Source of the DNA: Oscillospiraceae bacterium
GTDB taxonomy: Bacteria; Bacillota; Clostridia; Oscillospirales; UBA929
Length of the DNA: 39,520 bases
Direction: 5' to 3'
Assembly (NCBI GenBank): GCA_009782475.1
Contig: WRIZ01000023.1
Coordinates: 1 to 39,520 of the forward strand
Both the position numbers and the translations under genes were made by a program. Position 1 is the first letter of the stretch, and every line of letters begins with the position of its first letter. The notes below the pieces were generated by a model. The model saw only the letters and a list, made by a program, of their open reading frames with translations. It did no database searches and was not told the DNA's origin. This document shows positions 14,042 to 22,249 of the stretch, one piece after another.

Positions 14042-16141
14042 ATGGATAAATACATCGGCAAAATGCTGGATAACCGATATGAGATCCTCGAGATCATGGG
14101 TATCGGCGGCATGGCTTATGTGTATAAAGCCCGCTGTCACCTCTTGAACCGTTTGGTTGCCATCAAAATCCTAAAAGAAGAATTCTCCCGGGACGCCGAT
14201 TTCCGCAGGCGTTTCCACGCCGAGAGCCAGGCCGTCGCCATGCTCAGCCACCCCAATATTATGGCGGTCTACGACGTCTCCCGCTCCAAAGAGCTGGAGT
14301 ATATCGTCATGGAACTGCTCGACGGCATCACCCTTAAACAATATATGCAGCGCAAAGGGCCGCTTGGCTGGCGCGAAGGGCTGCATTACGTGATACAGAT
14401 CATCAAAGCCCTCAGCCACGCCCACAGCCGCGGCATCATCCACCGCGACATCAAGCCGCATAACATCATGCTCCTGCGCGACGGCAGCGTGAAGGTGGCC
14501 GACTTCGGCATCGCCCGTTTTGCCAGCAAGCAGAATACCTTAACGCAGGAAGCGTTGGGTTCGGTGCATTACATCTCGCCGGAACAGGCGCGCGGCAGCC
14601 ATATCGACGCGCGCAGCGACATCTATTCGGTCGGTGTGGTTCTTTACGAAATGCTGACGGAGCGTCTGCCGTTTGAAGGCGACTCCCCCGTCTCGGTTGC
14701 CTTGCAGCATATCTCCTCCCTGCCGCTCGCCCCCCGTGAAATCAACCCCGACATTCCCCAGGCATTGGAAATGATCGTGTTAAAATCAATGGCTCCAAAA
14801 CTCTCCAAACGGTATTCCTCGGCCGATGATATGCTGAAGGATTTGGAGGAGTTCCGCAAAAACCCGTCCGTCTCCTTTGAATACGACTTGGCCGAACTGC
14901 AAACAGCGGCGGACGAAGGGGCTGAAGAACCGACCCGCTCACTGCCCGGCGGCGGCGTGAAAGGAACCGGGCTGAAACTGGACGCCAAGAGCGAAGCGGA
15001 AGAACGCAAACGCATCCGCAAAGAAATGCGGGATGAGGAAAATCACAATACACGCAAATCCAGCAACCTCATCGCAACCCTTTCCGCCGTTTTGGGCGTT
15101 TTGGTGGTCATCGCCATACTGGGTTTCGTGATCGTCAATATGGTCGGCAATTTTATCGGCCAAGACGATGACGTCATGGTGGACGTCCCCAACCTCCGAA
15201 ACAAGGCACTGCCCTCCCTTGAGGCTTTGCAAACCGAATACCCGCAGCTGCGCTTCAAGGTGGAAAGAGAGTATAACGAGGATTATGACGCCAACATGAT
15301 CTTTGATCAAATCCCCCTTCCCGGTATCCGTCAGGTGAAGGAAGGCACGGAAATCATCCTCAAAGTCAGCACAGGAAGGGTTCCGGTGCTGCTGCCCGAC
15401 TTTGCCGGTATGGATTTACAGAATGTACAACGCTGGCTGTATGAAAACGATCTGCGCTATGACGCCAGCCAAAATACCGCCGAACCCCATGACACCATCG
15501 GGCGCAACTTTGTCATCCGTTCCGACCCCGGACCTGATACAACGGTGTATAAAGGCGACCTGATCCGTTTGGTTTACAGCCAAGGCAAAGACCCTCAGCA
15601 AGTCTCGATGCCTGACCTAAAGGGCAAGAGCGAGCAGGAAGCCCGGGAGATGCTGCTGTGGCATAACCTCCTGATCGGTAATGTGACATATGAAGAGAAC
15701 GATTTGGCCGAGGGTTTGGTTGTTTCGCAAAGCGTCAAACCCGGTGATAAAATCCTGGAGAACGAAATCATCGATTTTGTCGTCAGCACAGGCCCCGCAT
15801 ATGTGGAAACCACGCCCTCCGCTCCTGATATAGAAGTTTCCCCCAGCTCCGAACCATCCATAGAGCCTTCGCCGTCGGAAGAACCGCCGCCTTCACCCTC
15901 ACCCTCGGCCGATGAACTTGTTCAATTCAATCAAAACATCGGCATTCCCGCCGGTATCGTAGGGACAACGCATCTCGTCGTGAAGCGGAATGACGTGACA
16001 TTCTTTGAGGAAACCATCAATACGGAAAACGGCTCCCCCTCCATTACCATCCGGGGATACCACAGCGACATCATCACCGTTTACTTTGATGATCAACTGT
16101 ACTATAGTTTATCCATCGCGGCATTGATGCAGAGCCCATGA
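14042..16141 (+). CDS. prkC: PASTA-domain Ser/Thr protein kinase PrkC
   Basis: A membrane kinase sensing peptidoglycan fragments, controlling growth, wall synthesis and germination. The cytoplasmic kinase domain (12-275) has a Gly loop at 20-25, K42, HRD at 134-136 and DFG at 154-156. A linker and one membrane helix (about 342-365) follow, then three extracellular PASTA repeats (about 379-443, 444-515, 516-584). An odd Pro/Ser/Glu-rich spacer (about 590-622, PSPSEEPPPSPSPS) leads to a last beta-type domain of about 75 residues, not part of PASTA. Partner phosphatase gene stp is just upstream; it overlaps rsgA by 4 bases. Confidence 0.95.
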   Translation: MDKYIGKMLDNRYEILEIMGIGGMAYVYKARCHLLNRLVAIKILKEEFSRDADFRRRFHAESQAVAMLSHPNIMAVYDVSRSKELEYIVMELLDGITLKQYMQRKGPLGWREGLHYVIQIIKALSHAHSRGIIHRDIKPHNIMLLRDGSVKVADFGIARFASKQNTLTQEALGSVHYISPEQARGSHIDARSDIYSVGVVLYEMLTERLPFEGDSPVSVALQHISSLPLAPREINPDIPQALEMIVLKSMAPKLSKRYSSADDMLKDLEEFRKNPSVSFEYDLAELQTAADEGAEEPTRSLPGGGVKGTGLKLDAKSEAEERKRIRKEMRDEENHNTRKSSNLIATLSAVLGVLVVIAILGFVIVNMVGNFIGQDDDVMVDVPNLRNKALPSLEALQTEYPQLRFKVEREYNEDYDANMIFDQIPLPGIRQVKEGTEIILKVSTGRVPVLLPDFAGMDLQNVQRWLYENDLRYDASQNTAEPHDTIGRNFVIRSDPGPDTTVYKGDLIRLVYSQGKDPQQVSMPDLKGKSEQEAREMLLWHNLLIGNVTYEENDLAEGLVVSQSVKPGDKILENEIIDFVVSTGPAYVETTPSAPDIEVSPSSEPSIEPSPSEEPPPSPSPSADELVQFNQNIGIPAGIVGTTHLVVKRNDVTFFEETINTENGSPSITIRGYHSDIITVYFDDQLYYSLSIAALMQSP

Positions 16142-16989
16142 CGCTGGACGGCAGATTGATCCGTTCCATCAGCGGGTTCTATACCGTCCGCACCGGCGAA
16201 GGCGATTTTGTATGCCGCGCCCGGGGGCTTTTCCGCCTCAAAGGCGTTTCGCCTCTCACAGGCGATTTTGTTACCATTGAAACATTGCCGGACGGTTCCG
16301 GTTCGGTCATAGAAGTGGCGGAGCGGCGCAATGCGCTGATCCGCCCTCCTGTTTGCAACATTGACGCTCTTGTGATGCTGATCAGCGAAGCGGTTCCGCG
16401 CACCGACCCGTTCATTATTGATAAAATGGCGGCAATGGCTGCTCACAATAACATCGAAGTCATCCTGATCATCAATAAATGCGATCTCGAACCGGGCGAT
16501 ACATTGTTCAAGTTGTATCAATCTTTCCCCCTTCTGCGCGTCAGTGCCCTGACCGGGGAAGGTCTATCGGGCATATGGCCGCTGATCGAAGGAAAATGTA
16601 TCGCGCTGGCGGGCAACTCCGGCGTGGGGAAATCCGCGCTGCTCAACGCGCTGGGCGGCGGCGGCGAACACCGGACAGGCGGCGTCAGCGAACGGCTGGG
16701 GCGGGGACGCCACACCACCCGCCATGTGGAGCTGTTCACCCTGCCGCACAATGTTTTGGCGGCCGATACCCCGGGGTTTGCCGCGCTGGAAACGTTAGCA
16801 CCTATACCAGCCGATGAGTTGGCGGAATGCTTTATAGAGTTCCGCCCTTATCTCAATGGATGCCGCTTCACCGGATGCTTGCATAAACAAGGGCAGAAAG
16901 ACTGCGCCGTCCGCACGGCGGTTGACGGCGGAACGATACACCCTTCCCGGTATGAGAGTTATTTGCGATTGCTGGCGGGATCGTCATGA
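16138..16989 (+). CDS. rsgA: small-subunit biogenesis GTPase RsgA
   Basis: Circularly permuted GTPase that tests late 30S subunits. The order of motifs shows the permutation: NKCD (113-116) comes before the P-loop GNSGVGKS (159-166) and DTPG. An OB-fold lies at the start, and a C-terminal zinc site has C242, C247, H249 and C256. 283 residues, normal. It follows prkC as in Bacillus, but rpe and thiN, which usually come next, are missing and spoVM follows after one small gene. Confidence 0.95.
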   Translation: MTLDGRLIRSISGFYTVRTGEGDFVCRARGLFRLKGVSPLTGDFVTIETLPDGSGSVIEVAERRNALIRPPVCNIDALVMLISEAVPRTDPFIIDKMAAMAAHNNIEVILIINKCDLEPGDTLFKLYQSFPLLRVSALTGEGLSGIWPLIEGKCIALAGNSGVGKSALLNALGGGGEHRTGGVSERLGRGRHTTRHVELFTLPHNVLAADTPGFAALETLAPIPADELAECFIEFRPYLNGCRFTGCLHKQGQKDCAVRTAVDGGTIHPSRYESYLRLLAGSS

Positions 16990-17109
16990 AACGATGCGTT
17001 TTAAGCGAAAAACTTTGATAAACCGCACACCCTTTTCATTTGCTTCCGTATACTGAGGTATAGGGAAGCTATTGTTGTTTCGGTAGCTTTGCGTTTGGGG
17101 GGTGACGGC

Positions 17110-17292
17110 ATGGGCAACCGGCGCAGATGGTGGTGGGAAAAACGGTATCGCCGGGTGCGGCCTCCGTTCGTCATGGGCGCGGTGTTTGCCGGATTGCTGC
17201 TGGCTCTCGTCTTCCCCTGGGGCTTTATCATGCTCATGCTTGGCGCGCTGCTGGCCTTGCTTGGTTTATATTTCTTTACGTGGTGGCGGTAA
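17110..17292 (+). CDS. small basic membrane protein, unknown
   Basis: A 60-residue protein: a very basic, Trp-rich N-terminus (MGNRRRWWWEKRYRRVRPP) and two close hydrophobic segments (about 21-36 and 38-57). The ATG at 17110 has GGGGGGTG about 6 bases upstream; an in-frame ATG at 17089 lies before that site. I do not recognise a named family. Its place right before spoVM and the N-in topology predicted by the basic start make a sporulation-membrane role possible, but that is only context. Confidence 0.6.
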   Translation: MGNRRRWWWEKRYRRVRPPFVMGAVFAGLLLALVFPWGFIMLMLGALLALLGLYFFTWWR

Positions 17293-17346
17293 ACGGGTCA
17301 AACCCATATCAGATGATTTGAGATGATGTGAAAGGAGGAAGTGCAG

Positions 17347-17433
17347 ATGAAAATCGTAGTATTGCATTCCCCGAGATTTCTGCGCGGTATTTTACGCGGA
17401 TTGTTTGGCATCAAAAAAGCCCCGCGCGATTGA
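17347..17433 (+). CDS. spoVM: stage V sporulation protein SpoVM
   Basis: A 28-residue amphipathic peptide that lines up without gaps with Bacillus SpoVM (26 residues): shared positions include M1, K2, P9, F11, L12, G14, I15, R17, G21 and the final Asp. P9, needed in Bacillus for curvature sensing, is kept. SpoVM sits on the forespore outer membrane and recruits the SpoIVA ATPase for coat and cortex formation. AAAGGAGG (17331-17338) lies 8 bases before the ATG. Its place after rsgA matches the Bacillus prkC-rsgA-rpe-thiN-spoVM order. It is too short for most gene finders. spoIVA and sipL lie 5-6.5 kb downstream. Confidence 0.85.
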   Translation: MKIVVLHSPRFLRGILRGLFGIKKAPRD

Positions 17434-17480
17434 ACAAAAGTGCATATAACCTCCTGTCCGCCACGGGCAGGGGGTCTTGC

Positions 17481-17509
17481 TTGCGCGGAGGGATTGCTTG
17501 TGCTATACT
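17481..17509 (+). promoter_or_regulatory. shared-type promoter of HTH gene, copy 1
   Basis: TTGCGC (17481-17486), 17 bp, extended -10 TGC-TATACT (17501-17509). The whole stretch CTTGCGCGGAGGGATT and TGTGCTATACT is repeated at 20976-21004 ahead of the second HTH gene. Confidence 0.6.
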
Positions 17510-17538
17510 TGTTCAAAAAACAGGGAGAAGGAGCCGCT

Positions 17539-18174
17539 ATGCTAAACTGGAGAGAAAAAATCTTTAATGATGACTATGAGGAAGTCCGTCAAATAACACC
17601 TCAAATAAACTGGTTTATGGAGCATTTGGCAAAAAAAAGATATAGCATTTATCCTCTCAGTTTGGCTCAGAATTATACGTCCGCGCTTCTAATGAGCGAT
17701 TCAACAAAAGAAAGACTTCGAGGCAAAACAAACTGCTTGCGCCCTAATGATTATGACCTCTTTATAAACAAGCTGACCAAAGCCGAAACGATCGATGAGT
17801 TTCTAAATGAAAACGGAGACTTGATCAATGCCGTGCCGTTTTATGAGCGTCTCGAGGAACTTCTTAAATGGAAAAATATGACAAAGCCTCTCGTTTTTGA
17901 GCGCGCGGGAATCCATCCGTTATACGGCTACCAGTTTTTCAGCGGTAAAAGGCATCCCACCCGCGATAAGGTGCTTCAGCTCGCGATTGCTTTTAGACTA
18001 TCTCATGCTGGAACGCAAGAACTGTTGACGCTGGCCGGGAAACGCGGGCTGTATCCCCTAGACGAGCGCGACGCCATTATCCTATTCGCGTTTACGCATG
18101 ATTACAAGTTAGACCAATTGCAGGAAATGCTGTTTGATAAATCTTTGCCGCTCCTGGGAGAGATACGGACATAA
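17539..18174 (+). CDS. HTH-domain transcriptional regulator-like protein, copy 1
   Basis: A 211-residue soluble protein. The C-terminal half (about 110-211) is a helical, Cro/XRE-like DNA-binding unit: ERAGIHPLYGYQFFSGKR, then PTRDKVLQLAIAF, LAGKRGLYP, DAIILFA and a LPLLGEIRT end. The paralogue at 21037-21555 shares this half almost throughout and the MLNWREK start, but lacks about 40 residues of the N-terminal half (30-80). GAGAAGGAG precedes the ATG at 17539. The family resembles Firmicutes 'helix-turn-helix domain' proteins. It is followed by the 45-bp palindrome/-10 block and two exported-protein genes that it probably controls. Confidence 0.7.
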   Translation: MLNWREKIFNDDYEEVRQITPQINWFMEHLAKKRYSIYPLSLAQNYTSALLMSDSTKERLRGKTNCLRPNDYDLFINKLTKAETIDEFLNENGDLINAVPFYERLEELLKWKNMTKPLVFERAGIHPLYGYQFFSGKRHPTRDKVLQLAIAFRLSHAGTQELLTLAGKRGLYPLDERDAIILFAFTHDYKLDQLQEMLFDKSLPLLGEIRT

Positions 18175-18202
18175 CCGGGATTCCCCGATAAATATTTTCA
18201 GA

Positions 18203-18247
18203 TTCAGCAAAGCTGCTTAGGACGCGGCTTTCTTTTTGTGCTACGAT
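18203..18247 (+). promoter_or_regulatory. 45-bp operator/promoter block, copy 1
   Basis: Palindrome CAGCAAAGCTG (18205-18215), then GACGCGGCTTTCTTTTTG and the extended -10 TGTGC-TACGAT (18242-18247). No good -35 lies 17 bp before the -10 (AGGACG). The palindrome centre is about 44 bases before the expected start of transcription, where class II activators bind. The block matches 21582-21626 at 43 of 45 positions. An activator site for the HTH protein is inferred. Confidence 0.55.
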
Positions 18248-18272
18248 GGTTTGAAGAAAGGATGGGAGAAGA

Positions 18273-19010
18273 ATGGAAATTTTACTAATCGTTCTCTGTA
18301 TCATAGCGTCGGGGCGTTTCCGCAGAGCCGGAGAAAAAGGCGCCGGCAAGTACATAGGCGGTATTTGGGGGACATGGGGCGGCTCTATACTGTTGGCCAG
18401 CATGATCGGCTCCGCGACCGGGAGCATAGGCGCGATCTACGCGGTCGTGTTTATCTGCTACGCTGTCGAAATCGGTATCGCGGTTTCCATGATGAAAGCC
18501 GGACAAGGTTATTTGGATTACCGCGAAACGCAGAAACTGATCGAAGAGAAGAAAGCGCAGGACAGCCGGGAGAAAAAACTCGAAGCCGAAATGGCAAGCC
18601 TGCGGCAGCAAGTAGCGGTGATGCAGTCAGGCACACAGCCGTCACGGGTGACAACCCCAACGGTGAACGTGTCTAAACAGGATTATTATGCGCTTGCGGA
18701 TAAACTCGCACACTACCATACATTCAGCATGGATGAATCCGAAGCCGATCAAATGGAGTTAGAACTGCTCGCTGGTGGCAATGATGCGCTGACAAACATT
18801 TTACAGTATTTATTACATTGCGGGCAAGGCAAGCAAAGTCAAGGGTGGTGGAGTAATTCTAAGCGTCTTGTGCGGTTAATCCGTAGATTTCCCGGTGAAG
18901 ATCATGCAAACATCTTAACTCAACTCGTCAATTACCCGAGTAACATATGGGAATATCAAGAACAAGTCAAAAACGTTGCAGAAGAAGAATTGAAAGGACG
19001 ATTATCATGA
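18273..19010 (+). CDS. membrane protein of unknown function with coiled coil
   Basis: A 245-residue protein not recognised. Hydrophobic segments at about 1-12, 28-45 and 48-68 (Gly-rich, GSILLASMIGSATGSIGAIY) are followed by a charged coiled coil (about 75-115, EEKKAQDSREKKLEAEMASL) and a soluble helical C-terminal domain (about 130-245, containing WWSNSKRLVRLIRRFPGEDH). A tandem of membrane anchor, coiled coil and cytoplasmic domain suggests a scaffold or sensor. The stop overlaps the next start by four bases (ATGA), so it is co-translated with the SLH protein. The 45-bp block is directly upstream. Confidence 0.6.
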   Translation: MEILLIVLCIIASGRFRRAGEKGAGKYIGGIWGTWGGSILLASMIGSATGSIGAIYAVVFICYAVEIGIAVSMMKAGQGYLDYRETQKLIEEKKAQDSREKKLEAEMASLRQQVAVMQSGTQPSRVTTPTVNVSKQDYYALADKLAHYHTFSMDESEADQMELELLAGGNDALTNILQYLLHCGQGKQSQGWWSNSKRLVRLIRRFPGEDHANILTQLVNYPSNIWEYQEQVKNVAEEELKGRLS

Positions 19011-20917
19011 AAAGGAATCTATCCCTCTTGCTGGTACTCATACTAATCGCGGCGTTCATCCCCGCCCCTTCCGCGCTGGCGGCGATCACGTTTAACTATA
19101 TCGATGTGAAGACAGAGGATGGGGGGAATAAAATCACCGGTATCGAAGCCGTTTTCACCGGCACTGATTATTTGGTATACCAGTATTTCGGGGTTTTAGT
19201 CGTCGAGAGGGATGGTAAACGCGTCAGTGTGAGTTATACCATTCCAGACAAATACCGCTATTACGAATATTCGCAGGAGAGCTGGATGACCATCACATTC
19301 CAAACCCCGCTGACGGAACCGGGGGATTACGTGATTTCCCTTACCTACAACGGCGTTCAAATGACGGATACCCATACCATCGAAGCGCAGCCAACCGGAA
19401 AGGATTTTGAAAGTATCACGGTCATGGGAGAACAAAACGGGGATTTCTATACCTCCATATCCGGGTTGGAGCTGGTTTTTAACGGCAAATTTACCCTAAC
19501 CCCCGCTTCTTATTCTTCTAACTTTACCAGGGACGGAGCCCGTATTACTCCCGGCGGCAGTATATCCTATAGCGGTTATAACGCGGCCACCGGTAAGACC
19601 ACATACATTCTCAATTTCCGCGATGAACAGCAAATCCCCGGCGAGTACGCGTTTTCCATTACATACGAGGGCGTCACACATTCCGCAGCCGCGGCTATTC
19701 CCGCGCCGCCGTCCGCGACCGGCGAAAATTTTGACCGGGTCGAATGCTTTTCAAACGAGTACGTTATTCATGGTTTGGAGCTTTACTTCAACGGAATGTT
19801 TGACGAAACGACTGTGAACGAAAGCCTCATAACGAACTTGAACGTGCTCAGAAACGGTAATCCATTCCGTATTTCCTATAGCATTCATATTTTTTATGAA
19901 GAGATCAACGACCAAACCGAGATATATCTCAAATTTAATCCTTACATAAGCAAGCCGGGGATTTATGATTTTTCCGTTCAATACGACGGCGTTGAACGGT
20001 CTGCAACCGCTTCCATTGGAGAAGCACCCCATATCCATACCGCCAACGATTGGGCGGTTGACGCTGTCAACACAGCGTACAGATACGACATCCTGCCCGA
20101 AACCCTGCAAGACGATTATGATCAATCCGCCACACGCGCCGAGTTCTGTGCTCTCGCCGTTGCGTTAATTGAAGAACTGACAGGCAAGGAGATCACCGCG
20201 CGCAAGGTATTCTCCGACGATGACGGCGACGTCAACATCCAAAAAATCGGCGGGCTGGAGATTGTCTACGGCTTAAGCGCGGATAAATTCGATCCCGGCG
20301 GAAACATCAAACGGCAGGAGGCCGCTATGATCCTTGACCGTATTGCGAGGAAGGCATTGGGGCAAACGCTGCCGGAGGGGATCATCACATTCACCGATTT
20401 GGACGGGGTGCCGGACAGCATGGTCACCGCCATCAAGAGAATGCGCGGGATCAGCCCCAGTATTATGAGCGGGATTGGTAACAACCGCTTTGACCCGCAA
20501 GGCAGTTTCACCCGGGAGCAGAGCATACAGACGATGGTACGGATTTATGAGTGGTATGGCAATACATCAGAACCGGAACCGGAACCGAAACCAGAACCGG
20601 AACCGAAATCCGGTGTATTCCCTGTACATTATGATTCATATACGCTCACGGGGTATCAAATAGGTAATGATAATGACGGAAACGCTACAATAACATTTTA
20701 CGGCAGCGAGATTAGTACCAGATCAATTTCATGCTTTATTGAGACGGAAGAAGCAGCATTTCAATTAAATAAATCGCAATTCGACAGCACAAAAAGTTAT
20801 ATTACATTCTTTTCGATAAACAGCCTTCCGCCTATCGCTGTTACGCTTAAAGACAGCGGTACGGGCGAAATCATCGTTTCGTTCAACGTATCGGACGAAC
20901 CGCAAACAAAAAAATAG
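19007..20917 (+). CDS. secreted SLH-domain surface protein with repeated beta domains
   Basis: A 636-residue protein. Signal peptide 1-25 (ends PSALA). Three related beta domains follow, about 27-128, 130-228 and 234-335; each ends in a 'PG.Y..S..Y.GV' strand (EPGDYVISLTYNGV, IPGEYAFSITYEGV, KPGIYDFSVQYDGV). S-layer homology region about 340-515 (DWAVDAVNTAYRYDILP, TRAEFCALAVAL, FDPGGNIKRQEAAMIL, FDPQGSFTREQSIQT) should bind cell-wall polymer. Then a PEPEPKPEPEPK linker and a C-terminal domain of about 95 residues resembling the lipoprotein at 21671. The last 300 bases are more AT-rich than the rest. Start chosen at 19007 (AAAGGA upstream, ATGA overlap). Confidence 0.75.
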   Translation: MKRNLSLLLVLILIAAFIPAPSALAAITFNYIDVKTEDGGNKITGIEAVFTGTDYLVYQYFGVLVVERDGKRVSVSYTIPDKYRYYEYSQESWMTITFQTPLTEPGDYVISLTYNGVQMTDTHTIEAQPTGKDFESITVMGEQNGDFYTSISGLELVFNGKFTLTPASYSSNFTRDGARITPGGSISYSGYNAATGKTTYILNFRDEQQIPGEYAFSITYEGVTHSAAAAIPAPPSATGENFDRVECFSNEYVIHGLELYFNGMFDETTVNESLITNLNVLRNGNPFRISYSIHIFYEEINDQTEIYLKFNPYISKPGIYDFSVQYDGVERSATASIGEAPHIHTANDWAVDAVNTAYRYDILPETLQDDYDQSATRAEFCALAVALIEELTGKEITARKVFSDDDGDVNIQKIGGLEIVYGLSADKFDPGGNIKRQEAAMILDRIARKALGQTLPEGIITFTDLDGVPDSMVTAIKRMRGISPSIMSGIGNNRFDPQGSFTREQSIQTMVRIYEWYGNTSEPEPEPKPEPEPKSGVFPVHYDSYTLTGYQIGNDNDGNATITFYGSEISTRSISCFIETEEAAFQLNKSQFDSTKSYITFFSINSLPPIAVTLKDSGTGEIIVSFNVSDEPQTKK

Positions 20918-20975
20918 GTAATATGCAACTATCCTCTCCCCCAAACCCCCTGTTTGTAACGGACAGAGGGTTTGC

Positions 20976-21004
20976 TTGCGCGGAGGGATTACCTGTGCTA
21001 TACT
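20976..21004 (+). promoter_or_regulatory. shared-type promoter of HTH gene, copy 2
   Basis: TTGCGC (20976-20981), 17 bp, TGC-TATACT (20999-21004). Near-identical to 17481-17509, including the spacer. It begins a few bases after an inverted repeat around ACGGACAGAGG. Confidence 0.6.
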
Positions 21005-21036
21005 GGCTTACAGTAAATAAGGAAAAGGGGGGTTTT

Positions 21037-21555
21037 ATGTTTAACTGGAGAGAGAAAATGATCGCATTGGATAAGCGGGAGATGCGACCCGTCATTCGCA
21101 CCATGCGAAAGCGATTAGGCATATTAACGCCCATCCAGTATTTACTCGGTAAACTAGAGAGAGCCGATACGATCGATGTTTTCTTTGATGAAAACGGTGA
21201 ATTCTTGAATCCCAGACCTTTCTGTGAACATCTTCAACACTTGCTGAAACAAGGTAACGTCAAAAAGGCCGCGATCATTGAGCGCGCGGGGATCCATCCG
21301 CTATACGGCTATCAATTTTTCGACGGCAAGAGAATCCCCTGCCGTGACAAGGTTCTTCAGCTCGCGTTTGCCTTTGAATTGAGTTATGATGAAACGCAGG
21401 AGCTGCTGACGCTGGCCGGAAAACGCGGGTTATATCCCGGGGATATGCGCGACGCTATCATTATTTTCGCGCTGTTGCATCATCATGATTTGGACAGCAC
21501 ACAGGAAACGCTTTATGATAAATCATTGCCGCTTCTAGGGGAGATACGTACATAA
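21037..21555 (+). CDS. HTH-domain transcriptional regulator-like protein, copy 2
   Basis: A 172-residue paralogue of the protein at 17539: the same MFNWREK start, the same ADTIDVFFDENGEF segment, and the same DNA-binding-type half (ERAGIHPLYGYQFFDGKR ... LAGKRGLYPGD ... LPLLGEIRT). It lacks the extra N-terminal stretch of copy 1. The ATG at 21037 follows GGAAAAGGGGGG. Promoter in front and 45-bp block behind are also copies. It is followed by a lipoprotein gene. A local transcription regulator, probably an activator, is the likeliest role. Confidence 0.7.
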   Translation: MFNWREKMIALDKREMRPVIRTMRKRLGILTPIQYLLGKLERADTIDVFFDENGEFLNPRPFCEHLQHLLKQGNVKKAAIIERAGIHPLYGYQFFDGKRIPCRDKVLQLAFAFELSYDETQELLTLAGKRGLYPGDMRDAIIIFALLHHHDLDSTQETLYDKSLPLLGEIRT

Positions 21556-21581
21556 CGGAGCATTCACATTAAAACTCATAC

Positions 21582-21626
21582 TTCAGCAACGCTGCATAGG
21601 ACGCGGCTTTCTTTTTGTGCTACGAT
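21582..21626 (+). promoter_or_regulatory. 45-bp operator/promoter block, copy 2
   Basis: Palindrome CAGCAACGCTG (21584-21594), then the same spacer and the extended -10 TGTGC-TACGAT (21621-21626), ahead of the lipoprotein gene. Two mismatches to copy 1 in 45 bases, while the sequences on both sides differ, so the block itself is conserved. Confidence 0.55.
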
Positions 21627-21670
21627 ATTTGCATGAGGAACATTATTATGAAAGAAAAGAGGAATAAGGA

Positions 21671-22132
21671 ATGAAAACCAAAAAACTCACAGCCCTCCTC
21701 CTCACCGCCATGTTACTGGCGGGACTGTTCGCCGGGTGTAGCAGCGGAAACAGCAGCCTCCCGTATGGTTCTGATTTCCCCTATGTTTATACGTATGGAG
21801 AATGGGTAATACATTTTCATGGTTACAATATTTTAACAGATGAGCGCGGTAATACAGAAATCATTCTATATTTAGATTCATCAGTCGGAGAAATATTGTT
21901 TCTTAACTTAATCTGCAACTATGAAAGCGAGGGTGAATACTACTCTGCTTCCAGCTATAATTTGAACTTAGTATTCTCCAATGCTAAAGTGCAAACGAAA
22001 GCGTTTAAGTATGATACTTCCGCTTTACCCGAAAGAATTGTGATCATTAACCAAGGTAACGATGAAAAAGTTATGTCTTTTTATGTTAATGAAGTACCCC
22101 CGGCACAAAGCCTTTTGATTGATAAAGGGTAA
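21671..22132 (+). CDS. small lipoprotein sharing a domain with the SLH protein
   Basis: A 153-residue protein with a lipoprotein signal: basic start, hydrophobic stretch and lipobox LFAGC with Cys23. The mature part (about 35-150) resembles the C-terminal domain of the SLH protein at 19007: GYNILTDERGNTEIILY against GYQIGNDNDGNATITFY, and a final LP...G..E..MSFYVNEVP against LP...G..E..VSFNVSDEP. So the same extracellular domain is held by lipid here and by SLH there. AT-rich compared with the neighbouring core genes. AAGAGGAATAAGG precedes the ATG. Function unknown. Confidence 0.7.
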   Translation: MKTKKLTALLLTAMLLAGLFAGCSSGNSSLPYGSDFPYVYTYGEWVIHFHGYNILTDERGNTEIILYLDSSVGEILFLNLICNYESEGEYYSASSYNLNLVFSNAKVQTKAFKYDTSALPERIVIINQGNDEKVMSFYVNEVPPAQSLLIDKG

Positions 22133-22204
22133 GCGTCGCCGGGGTTTTCATTCGGCGTGGTATCGCGGTTGGAACACAAAAGATGGGTTATAGATACCCC
22201 CCCT

Positions 22205-22239
22205 GCCCCCTTGTCTTGAACGGCAAGGGGGCGTTTTTT
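22205..22239 (+). terminator. Rho-independent terminator
   Basis: GCCCCCTTG (22205-22213) and CAAGGGGGC (22224-22232) with TTTTTT (22234-22239). Ends the lipoprotein cassette before sipL. Confidence 0.85.
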
Positions 22240-22249
22240 CAGAAAAAGG

